Below are positions 17,446 through 24,493 of a stretch of 64,000 nt of DNA, piece by piece. The stretch spans positions 124,001-188,000 of the forward strand of contig NZ_QGTW01000001.1 in assembly GCF_003182355.1 (NCBI RefSeq), in the 5' to 3' direction. Source of the stretch: Cytobacillus oceanisediminis (GTDB lineage: Bacteria > Bacillota > Bacilli > Bacillales > Cytobacillaceae). Numbering within the stretch: position 1 is the stretch's first letter; every line of letters begins with the position of its first letter. Both the position numbers and the translations under genes were made by a program. The notes below the pieces were generated by a model that was not told the origin of the DNA, ran no database searches, and saw only the letters and a list, made by a program, of their open reading frames with translations.

Positions 17446-19647
17446 ATGAACAATATGCGTAATACTTATAATAGAATTTATTATAGCCATCTAGTTGATG
17501 AAGAGCCGTCATCGCAAAAGCAGGAGTTCTTTTTTCCAGAGAAAGAGCAAGCAGCAAATAGTAAAGGGGAAAGTTTGCTGGATACACATCATATCGGGAA
17601 GCCGGAAAAGGTTGAAAAGCCTTATATTTCTTCTAAAACGATGTCAGTCCCCTTTCTTTTGACTCCGCCAAAAGTTGAAGACAGACAAATTGCCCGTTCA
17701 AATGAACAGCCTGTAAGGAAAATCGAAGAGAATCCTATCAGTGATCAGCCTAAACTAGAGAAAGTAAAGGGTCAATATGACAAAGGCATGAAAGGAAATA
17801 TACCTCAAAAAATAAAGACAATGTTGACGCCCTTTGCTCCTATGCTCAGCTGGACCCCTTCTTTACCAAGCACATTTTCAAACAGCATCTATAATAAAAC
17901 AAGCAAAACAGCTGGCCAAGCAAATTTTGGATTGGATGATTCTGCTGTATTGGCGGAGGAAGAAGCTTTTCAATCGCTCAAAGGTAATACGATATTGGAA
18001 AAAGTGCGTAAAGCATCTGATTTTGAAGAGCAAAGTGAACCACTGAGTGAAAGTCCCGATATTCCAAAACATAATGAACATCGGGACCTATTTGAAGTAT
18101 TCTCAACTATACTTGATGCCCCAATCGAAACAAAATCTGACAAATTGGATAAATCAGATGAATCAGATGAATCTTCTTCCTATAGTGTGCCCTTTAAGCA
18201 TCATAGGGAAAATAAAAAAATCAGTATTCCTCTACCTGCAGATGATATTGAATTGTTATCGGAGGGAGAGATTTTATCAGGGATAGAAAGCCAAGAGGAG
18301 GGGGTGAGGCTGGATGAATCTTCTTCTGGTATTAATCACTATCCAATAATAAATAAATATCTATCTTTGGAGAATGAATTTTTAAGTATGCTTGAAGAAT
18401 CCTCTTCATCTGAATCAGACATCATTTCCTCAAAACAGGATGAAGGATTTTCTTTACTTACAGAACCTTCTTATAGTGGGATTGAATCCTCTTCACTACC
18501 GGAAAAAGAAGATTTTATCAGGAATGAATTGTTTTATGAGGAATCTTCTTCATCAATGAATGAACATGTGTTCTTCAGAAAAGATCAACCGATCATTGAC
18601 GAAAAAGGCCTAGGCGAATCCTCCTCTTTTGAAGGCGAATTTTCGATCGTTTTGGAAAAAGCCTATTGCCTGTTCAAAGAACTTGTTAGCAAGAAGGATA
18701 TGACCTCATTGATAGAAGGCACTCCTCTAAAAAAAAATGAGTTTTTATCAACATTAAAAGAGCCTTGCTCGGGAGCTGCCGGGGCTCCAAACAATGAGTC
18801 AGCTGCTGATCAAGAAAACGCAAGATACCAAAGGGTTTCCTCCTTGTTAGATAAATTTTATGAAATGCTGGAGAACGCGTACTCGAGTGGTAATCCTGAA
18901 CCATGCTTAGAAAAACATGCTGAAAGCAGTGAAACGGATAGCTGGAAGAACTCACATTTTAATGAAAAGATATCCTCAGAATTAGAATTATCAGACAAAC
19001 CTGAAGCTTCAAATGAAAACTTTGAAGAATCTTGCATTGGTATACAAGAAGAATCAGCAAATATGTGCAGGGCTGCAAAAAAGTTGATCGAAGAGGAATA
19101 TAAAAGTCTTCCTTGTCACCATTTTTGCTCTGAGCCTTTTAAAAAAGGTCCGATTATTAAGGTCCCTGTTTTAGTGGCGAAATCTGATGTGGAAATTGAT
19201 CTTTTTGACCGCTTGCCAGTGCATGTTCCGGCCAAATCGTTGAAACAATTGGAATGGTCTGTTAAAGGATTGCAATGTCGTACACTCCTCCCCTCTAATG
19301 CTGTTTTTATTAAGGGAGAACTTATGACGGATATCGCTCTTACAAATAATGGAGCAATGCAGGTGTTAAAGGTACCAGTATTTTTTGAGAAAACGATTGA
19401 TCTTGAATGGCTTTGTCCTCCCATAATGCCTGAACCAAATGGGAAACGGGAATACACGTTCCAAACAGAAAGTCAGCTTGATTTTCATAACGAATTTTTT
19501 CAGCATTTTACGGAAGAAATCTTCTGCAAGCTGCAAAGCATGCATATTATGTGGCATGATGAAATTGGAACGGACGAAAGTCTGGAAATTCAGGGCAGTG
19601 TTATTCTAAGTATTGATTTTTTGCAGGAACAGTATGTGAGAATATGA
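17446..19647 (+). CDS. Large Ser/Glu-rich protein with C-terminal SPOCS-like domain, paralog 2
   Basis: This 733-residue protein has two distinct parts. Residues 1-560 are low-complexity, acidic and probably disordered, with repeated ESSS clusters (DESDESSSYS, LDESSSGI, LEESSSSESD, YEESSSSMNE, LGESSSFEGE). Residues 565-733 form the same core as its neighbours: GPIIKVPVLVAKSDVEID, WSVKGLQCRTLLPSNAVFIK, and later QLDFHNEFFQHFTEEIFCKL. It starts 78 bases after paralog 1. AAGGAGG is about 45 bases upstream of this ATG, with a short in-frame-stopped leader (starting ATGCTTATTG) between, so the exact start is uncertain. A long extended spacer would suit a protein that crosses or links coat layers. 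Confidence 0.75.
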   Translation: MNNMRNTYNRIYYSHLVDEEPSSQKQEFFFPEKEQAANSKGESLLDTHHIGKPEKVEKPYISSKTMSVPFLLTPPKVEDRQIARSNEQPVRKIEENPISDQPKLEKVKGQYDKGMKGNIPQKIKTMLTPFAPMLSWTPSLPSTFSNSIYNKTSKTAGQANFGLDDSAVLAEEEAFQSLKGNTILEKVRKASDFEEQSEPLSESPDIPKHNEHRDLFEVFSTILDAPIETKSDKLDKSDESDESSSYSVPFKHHRENKKISIPLPADDIELLSEGEILSGIESQEEGVRLDESSSGINHYPIINKYLSLENEFLSMLEESSSSESDIISSKQDEGFSLLTEPSYSGIESSSLPEKEDFIRNELFYEESSSSMNEHVFFRKDQPIIDEKGLGESSSFEGEFSIVLEKAYCLFKELVSKKDMTSLIEGTPLKKNEFLSTLKEPCSGAAGAPNNESAADQENARYQRVSSLLDKFYEMLENAYSSGNPEPCLEKHAESSETDSWKNSHFNEKISSELELSDKPEASNENFEESCIGIQEESANMCRAAKKLIEEEYKSLPCHHFCSEPFKKGPIIKVPVLVAKSDVEIDLFDRLPVHVPAKSLKQLEWSVKGLQCRTLLPSNAVFIKGELMTDIALTNNGAMQVLKVPVFFEKTIDLEWLCPPIMPEPNGKREYTFQTESQLDFHNEFFQHFTEEIFCKLQSMHIMWHDEIGTDESLEIQGSVILSIDFLQEQYVRI

Positions 19648-19682
19648 AGAGAGGGTATCTTTTGAAGGTACCCTCTCTTCAT
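19646..19682 (+). terminator. Terminator after the 733-residue gene
   Basis: GAAGAGAGGGTA pairs with TACCCTCTCTTC and the stem starts at the stop codon. It lies between convergent genes and could serve both strands. Confidence 0.8.
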
Positions 19683-19723
19683 TTACTTTTTACCCTTCCT
19701 TACCCTTCTTCGCGCCAAAGCCG

Positions 19724-20446
19724 TTAAGGAGTGAGACCATTAACTAATTGGCGCTGAGTCAATCTTACCACAAGATTAACTTCTGCTTTTTCAGTAACTT
19801 TATCAAATCTTCCGTATTTATCGAAATCGCTTAATAGGTCCATTTGTGTTACTGTTGCGTTCAGTAATTTACACTTAATTGCTTGATTAAAAAATTCAAA
19901 TGTAAAAGAACCAAAGCTGCAGCGGTCTGAACCAAACCCGTCTTTTGCAAGCTCTCTTATCTCGTTAACCTGGTTGCTTTTTGTACTAAATTGCCAATCA
20001 ATAGGCGGAAGGTTGTTTACTAAAGAATAACACTTGAAAGGAACATTGACACTGTAGTCTTTAACAACGCCTTCACAGCCCTCTACATATTGAATGTTTT
20101 TGTGGATATAACCTTCAACAAATAGTTTAACTGCAGTTGGAGCAACACCAGGAAAGCCTGCTGGGATAACAGGTACTGCCTTACATTGAGTTAAAAAAAC
20201 ATTTTTTCTGATGTGTTTAATATCAGTTGCAGAATCAGGGAGATAAATATCAGCCTCTGTTAATGCCTGGATTGGAACATCGCCCAAAATAATCGTTTGC
20301 TCAGTATCTCCCTGGTTTGTTGCAGCCCCCACTTCACAAAAATGAGTATGAGACTTTGCTGTGTCACATGCCGGCGCTGGAGGACACTTGTCATGGCCTT
20401 TTCCGCAGCCATTACCATAAGAATGGTTCTTCTTCATACAATTCAC
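19724..20446 (-). CDS. SPOCS/DUF3794-like spore-associated protein (CsxC type), paralog 3
   Basis: The 240-residue protein has a short Cys/His-rich head (HSYGNGCGKGHDKCPPAPAC), then the family core: TIILGDVPIQALTEADIYLP, KHIRKNVFLTQCKAVPVIPA, GYIHKNIQYVEGCEG and SVNVPFKCYS. The C-terminal part has FGSFTFEFFNQAIKCKLLN and EKAEVNLVVRLTQRQLV. It is clearly paralogous to the gene at 21209, with matching segments over the full length. A TTAAGGAGTG site precedes ATG 20446. Spore surface localisation is inferred. Confidence 0.8.
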   Translation of the reverse strand: MNCMKKNHSYGNGCGKGHDKCPPAPACDTAKSHTHFCEVGAATNQGDTEQTIILGDVPIQALTEADIYLPDSATDIKHIRKNVFLTQCKAVPVIPAGFPGVAPTAVKLFVEGYIHKNIQYVEGCEGVVKDYSVNVPFKCYSLVNNLPPIDWQFSTKSNQVNEIRELAKDGFGSDRCSFGSFTFEFFNQAIKCKLLNATVTQMDLLSDFDKYGRFDKVTEKAEVNLVVRLTQRQLVNGLTP

Positions 20447-20510
20447 TCCTTAAATATTTTTTAGTCAAAATCATACAAGCTTCAACAGTAGACTTCTATA
20501 TTGCTTGTTT

Positions 20511-20535
20511 CTTTGACATACTATTATATATGTAA
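20511..20535 (-). promoter_or_regulatory. Motif shared upstream of two SPOCS paralogs, copy 1
   Basis: CTTTGACATACTATTATATA followed by TGTA (plus-strand reading) is nearly the same as the block at 22036-22060. On the coding strand it contains TACATATA, close to a late sporulation -10 region. It is about 65 bases upstream of the 20446 start. Confidence 0.5.
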
Positions 20536-20604
20536 GTATTGCCGTAAGGGCGTGGACAAGTATCTTATGGCATTTATATCATTTTAAAATTTTTTCAATA
20601 ATGC

Positions 20605-21085
20605 TTATAGGTAAATATTAAATTGGAAGCCCTCATGTTTAAATGAGGGCTTAACTACTAAAGATGGGAAACAATTGCTTTCAAATTGACCTTCTAGCAC
20701 AAATGTTTTTAAGGTGCCAGGCAAAATAAGATGCTCCCCTTTATTAAGTTCAAATGTTTCATTGCCCACTTGCAGAAATCTTTTTCCTATGATTATGCTA
20801 ACTAAATTGAAAAAGTTGTTTTTCCTATTCAACTTTTTCAGTGATTCCCCATTTATAAATGTTAAAATTCAGTCCGCTCCTAATCGTAAATTCTTAAGTT
20901 TTTCAGAGTTTATTTGTATTTCCAGCACGTGTTTTCCCGCATATAAAGCATGGATCGTTCCACTCGGAACATATATAAATTCACCTTTATTTATAGTTAT
21001 CCTTTTTTACAAGGAACCTCAATTTCCATTAGCTATTGCCGTGATAAGTTCCTCTCTTGTTTCGGCTAATCCACATAGTCCCCCC
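20605..21085 (-). pseudogene. manA: Decayed mannose-6-phosphate isomerase (manA) fragment
   Basis: One continuous minus-strand frame with in-frame stops gives recognisable class I ManA pieces. They are LAETREELITAIANGN (then two stops), INKGEFIYVPSGTIHALYAG with KHVLEIQINSE (then a stop), and VGNETFELNKGEHLILPGTL with KTFVLEGQFE near the end. The cupin signature VPSGTIHAL is preserved. The whole N-terminal half with the first zinc ligands is missing. It is a relic with no expected activity. An intact manA may exist elsewhere. Confidence 0.8.
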
Positions 21086-21171
21086 TTATCCTTCTATACT
21101 CTGAAATAACTTTTTTAATGGGCGGATATTACAAATTAATATTTTTACCCATTGAAGAATGGAACAGATGA

Positions 21172-21206
21172 AAAGGGGAGTGCCAACAAAAAGCCCCTCC
21201 CCCTTT
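21172..21206 (-). terminator. Terminator of SPOCS-like paralog 4
   Basis: On the minus strand AAGGGGGAG pairs with CTCCCCTTTT around a 16-base loop, just after the stop at 21209. Confidence 0.6.
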
Positions 21207-21208
21207 AT

Positions 21209-22000
21209 TTATCGTATGCGGTACATTCCTTGAATTTTTTCTACAAACCTTTCTCGTGAAGTTTTTTCTACACTTTTTTGGGCTGGCCATAGTGGGCAAG
21301 GACCCTTTTTCGGTGGGGGGGATAATTTAGGATTAAATTGCTGCGTTTGAAGTAATTTAAATATTAAGGTGATTTCCATCTTTTCAGTTATTTTTTCAAA
21401 CTGGCCAAACCGGTTAAACTCCTTAAATAGGTCCAATTCATTAACTTCAGAGAATAACAGTTTACACTCAATCGGTTCATTATAAAATTCAAACGTTCTT
21501 GAACCTCCCAGAGTGCTGTCAGCACCGTGACCAGTATGATCAAGAAACCTTCTCTCGTGCACTGATGACTTATTACTTAAAAATTCAAAAGCTTTATTAA
21601 AAACCTGGACTTGCTGATTACAGCTAAAAGGAATATCTGTACTATAATCCATTACATATCCAGTGCATTCTTCAACATATTGAATGTTTTTATGAACAAC
21701 ACCAGTAATAAATAATTTTACATAACCAGGATTCTGAATAGAAGGGATTGCTTTGCACTGCTTCAACGAAACATTTTTCCGAATCCATTTAATTTCCCTT
21801 GCGGGTGTTGGTAGCTTAATATCAGCTTCAACATCTGCCTGCAGCTCTACCTCTGCTAAAACAACTGGTACATCATAAACCGGTACTTTTTGAATATCTG
21901 CAACTGGAGAAAATGACCGGGTAAAACAGTCAATAGTCCTCGCTTTGGAAATGTCGCAGGATCCGTTGAGACATCCTGTATTTTTTTTCATACATTTCAC
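21209..22000 (-). CDS. SPOCS/DUF3794-like spore-associated protein (CsxC type), paralog 4
   Basis: The 263-residue protein has the core motifs KVPVYDVPVVLAEVELQADV, IKWIRKNVSLKQCKAIPSIQ, GVVHKNIQYVEECTGYVMDY and SRTFEFYNEPIECKLLFS. It ends in a Pro/Lys/Cys-rich tail (LSPPPKKGPCPLWPAQK). It aligns along its length with the gene at 19724, so the two are a recent duplicate pair separated only by the manA relic. Start ATG 22000 has TAGGAGTGAAATG directly upstream. A role in the spore coat or exosporium is inferred from the family and neighbours. Confidence 0.8.
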   Translation of the reverse strand: MKCMKKNTGCLNGSCDISKARTIDCFTRSFSPVADIQKVPVYDVPVVLAEVELQADVEADIKLPTPAREIKWIRKNVSLKQCKAIPSIQNPGYVKLFITGVVHKNIQYVEECTGYVMDYSTDIPFSCNQQVQVFNKAFEFLSNKSSVHERRFLDHTGHGADSTLGGSRTFEFYNEPIECKLLFSEVNELDLFKEFNRFGQFEKITEKMEITLIFKLLQTQQFNPKLSPPPKKGPCPLWPAQKSVEKTSRERFVEKIQGMYRIR

Positions 22001-22035
22001 TCCTAGAATTTTTTAATCAAAAGCAGTAAGAAGTG

Positions 22036-22060
22036 CTTTGACTTACTATTTGTATATGTA
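22036..22060 (-). promoter_or_regulatory. Motif shared upstream of two SPOCS paralogs, copy 2
   Basis: CTTTGACTTACTATTTGTAT followed by ATGTA (plus-strand reading) matches the block at 20511-20535. It is about 36 bases upstream of the start at 22000. An ATACTTGTC block also occurs upstream of both copies, but at different distances. Confidence 0.5.
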
Positions 22061-22253
22061 GAAAAGACAAGTATGGCATGGACAGATGTAATGGGAATTT
22101 AGATTTTTTTGGACCTTCTGCCAAAGAGATGACTAATCTTAAATTGGATGAAAAAATTTATCGAGTTTTTCAAGTGCTCTTAATTTTTTTTGTTCCGAAA
22201 TCAGTTCAAATGAGTATTATAAAATAACTTTTACGATTGGAGGTAATTTTAAT

Positions 22254-22514
22254 ATGTCCAGCACAAACCTTCGAAAAGAAAAGCTTATTTATTGTTCTGT
22301 AGTTACTGAACTTCAAGCAGCTCAGGTGACAAAAATATGTCAGGATTACGGAATTCAGTCGGTAATAAAATTAAAGCCATTTGTGGAAATTTCACAGCTG
22401 AAGAAAGCATTAAAAGAAAAAATGAAGGATAAATTGTATGATCCCTGCCCTTGCGGAAAAGGGAAAAAATTTAAGTTTTGCTGCTACAAGGAGGAATTGG
22501 ATATTAACCTTTAA
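22254..22514 (+). CDS. Small SEC-C motif (zinc-binding) protein
   Basis: The 86-residue protein ends with a SEC-C metal-binding motif, DPCPCGKGKKFKFCC, as found at the end of SecA and in many stand-alone proteins. The N-terminal 60 residues (IYCSVVTELQAAQVTKICQD) have no recognised fold. TTGGAGG lies 9 bases upstream of the start. SEC-C modules bind zinc and often mediate ribosome or SecB-type contacts; a specific role is not known. Confidence 0.82.
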   Translation: MSSTNLRKEKLIYCSVVTELQAAQVTKICQDYGIQSVIKLKPFVEISQLKKALKEKMKDKLYDPCPCGKGKKFKFCCYKEELDINL

Positions 22515-22584
22515 AGCATAAAAATTTCTCTGTTTATAGCAAAAAAGGTATTCTTCTTTGTTGTTCATTTTTTAATGAAAAGAG

Positions 22585-22636
22585 AAAAAAGAAATAGCAG
22601 ACCACTTTTGTGAAGCAGGTCTGCTATTTCTTTTTA
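22585..22636 (+). terminator. Strong terminator downstream of the SEC-C gene
   Basis: AAAAAGAAATAGCAGACC pairs with GGTCTGCTATTTCTTTTT. It is 70 bases after the SEC-C gene stop. Confidence 0.88.
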
Positions 22637-22781
22637 ATTGCTGGAGCTTATTTATAAAAAAGTGCTTAATAAGCTTACATGATTATTCAATTTATCATGT
22701 ATAACATTAATTAATTCCTATCTAATTCTGTCACTTGAAAAAGAGTTAATAGAATAAAAAGTGTGACTCTATTAAACTATT

Positions 22782-23606
22782 TTATGTTTTTAATTTGGAA
22801 GAATTATAAAAGTTATTTACTATTTTAATATAATCCTTTTCTGAACCAATGTCATATCGATCTCCTTTTATTTCCACACCGTAACACTTACTAACTTCTA
22901 ACATATTTTTTATAGCATCTGTCAGCTGAATTTCCATCCCGGTACCGGCAATCTGTTTTTCTAAAAACGAAAAAATAGCCGGTTCCAATATATATCTTCC
23001 AATTACTGCCAGGTTAGAAGGTGCTGAATACAATGGCTTTTCAACTATATCTGTCATTTCATATAATCCTTCTTTAATTTCTTTACCTTTAATTACACCG
23101 TAATTTTTCAATTGATCTTCTTCCATCTTTTTCAATGCAACGACACTTTGTTGATAGGTTTCATAAGTATTTATAAGTTGTTTTAACCCTGGCTGTTGGT
23201 TATTAATAAAAATGTCATCAGGAAGTATTACTGCCACCGGCTCATTGTTGGTAAATTGCTTTCCAAGATTTACAGCCCCACCAAGTCCGTTTGCATATGG
23301 CTGCCTGATATATTGGATATGGATTTTTGGGATTTTTACCTCTTCCATTAAATGTAATTTATTTTCTTTTTCAAGAAAAGCTTCAAGCTCTAGAGACTGA
23401 TCAAAATAGTCAACAATAAGATTTTTATTACGGGATACTATCATTAGAACTTCCTCAATTCCCGAGGCAGCAGCTTCTTCAACAATGTAGTGAATTGCTG
23501 GTTTTCCGCCGATTGGAAACAATTCCTTTGGTATAACTTTTGTAATCGGGAGACTTCGTGTACCATATCCGGCGGCAGGGATTATGGCCTTTCTTACTTT
23601 TTTCAT
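22782..23606 (-). CDS. galU: UTP-glucose-1-phosphate uridylyltransferase (GalU/GtaB/YngB family)
   Basis: The 274-residue enzyme has the nucleotide-binding motif AIIPAAGYGTRSLPITKVIP at the N-terminus, then KPAIHYIVEEAAASGIEEVL, ILPDDIFI, the sugar site IVEKP and the C-terminal GDRYDIGSEKDYIKIVNNFY. It makes UDP-glucose from UTP and glucose-1-phosphate. The usual GTRFLPATK is GTRSLPITK here, so it may be a paralog specialised for sporulation or surface glycans, like YngB, rather than the main GtaB. It would supply UDP-glucose to the glycan island that starts 5 kb away. Confidence 0.9.
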   Translation of the reverse strand: MKKVRKAIIPAAGYGTRSLPITKVIPKELFPIGGKPAIHYIVEEAAASGIEEVLMIVSRNKNLIVDYFDQSLELEAFLEKENKLHLMEEVKIPKIHIQYIRQPYANGLGGAVNLGKQFTNNEPVAVILPDDIFINNQQPGLKQLINTYETYQQSVVALKKMEEDQLKNYGVIKGKEIKEGLYEMTDIVEKPLYSAPSNLAVIGRYILEPAIFSFLEKQIAGTGMEIQLTDAIKNMLEVSKCYGVEIKGDRYDIGSEKDYIKIVNNFYNSSKLKT

Positions 23607-23684
23607 TGTTTTTTATCCCCCTATCTATGTTGCTTTAAATCCATATGGAAGGAAAGAGGCAGTGATGAAGAGCTATTAGTTTTT

Positions 23685-23873
23685 TTAATTTCTTGGTTTT
23701 TTTGGTGTTTTACCGCAACCGCAGCCGCCGTTTCCGAATTTTCGCACTTTAAAGGAATTCCCTTTCTGTATAGTGTTATTTCCACTTAGCTTATTCCCCA
23801 TATAAATTTTGGTTTGAGGCTGTTGTTGAGGAACAGATCCTTTAACCATTTGAAGGCTCTGTTTTTTATTCAA
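23685..23873 (-). CDS. Small basic Gly/Cys-tailed protein, unknown
   Basis: The 62-residue protein starts at a TTG with AGGAGGG about 8 bases upstream. It is Gln- and Lys-rich at the start (MNKKQSLQMVKGSVPQQQPQ) and ends KFGNGGCGCGKTPKKPRN. It has no membrane segment. Small basic proteins with a GGCGCG tail are frequent in spore coats, but I recognise no family, so the function is open. Confidence 0.55.
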   Translation of the reverse strand: MNKKQSLQMVKGSVPQQQPQTKIYMGNKLSGNNTIQKGNSFKVRKFGNGGCGCGKTPKKPRN

Positions 23874-24040
23874 AATAAATCCCTCCTAGTTGTAAAAAGC
23901 ACTACATTAAATTATATGAGATATAACGTTAGAACGTGTTCAGGCAAACACCCAAATAAGCTGTTAAGGTTCTACCAGATACCCTCCTTATTTACAGTTA
24001 TAAAAAAAGAATAACGGCGCTCCCCTGGGCCGCCGTTAGA

Positions 24041-24493
24041 TCAATCATCTATTATAATTATTTTCATGGGTGCAATTGTTTTGCCATCCATTTTAAAACA
24101 AGCCATATCCGCCTTTCCCTTATAAAATGAAACAATAATATAAGCTAAGCTTCTATAGGGGTTGTTTTTAATATCATAGGATGATGGTATAGGAGGTGTA
24201 CTAGGATGGGAATGAAAAATCGCTGATAAATGTTCCCCTTTCTCCTCCATTTTATAAAATGCACGTTTAATTGCATCGACGGACATAAAGAATCGATTGC
24301 GATTAAGTGATTCATTTTTTATTGGCCAAATACTGCTTCCTACAGATCCAACTTCTGATAGTAAACCGCAAGCTTCATTTGGCAAAGCCTTTTCACAATA
24401 AGCAATTATCCGCTCATAGATATCTCTTTTGATTTTATAATCCTTGGGAGGTGCTTCGTTTTTTAAGCTATCATTGATTCCATTGGCTCCCAT
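24041..24493 (-). CDS. M67 (JAMM/Mov34) family metallopeptidase
   Basis: The protein carries a full JAMM motif. The upstream glutamate is in LPNEACGLLSE, and the zinc site is HSHPSTPPIPSSYD, which fits H-x-H-x7-S-x2-D exactly. Bacterial M67 enzymes are isopeptidases, Mec+-type sulfur-carrier-processing peptidases or DUB-like proteins. I took ATG 24493 as the start (about 150 residues), overlapping the coiled-coil gene by 23 bases. The frame is open further upstream, but that part is the shadow of the coiled-coil gene, and no strong ribosome binding site decides the start. The overlap suggests coupling to the coiled-coil protein, which could be its substrate or scaffold. Confidence 0.82.
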   Translation of the reverse strand: MGANGINDSLKNEAPPKDYKIKRDIYERIIAYCEKALPNEACGLLSEVGSVGSSIWPIKNESLNRNRFFMSVDAIKRAFYKMEEKGEHLSAIFHSHPSTPPIPSSYDIKNNPYRSLAYIIVSFYKGKADMACFKMDGKTIAPMKIIIIDD

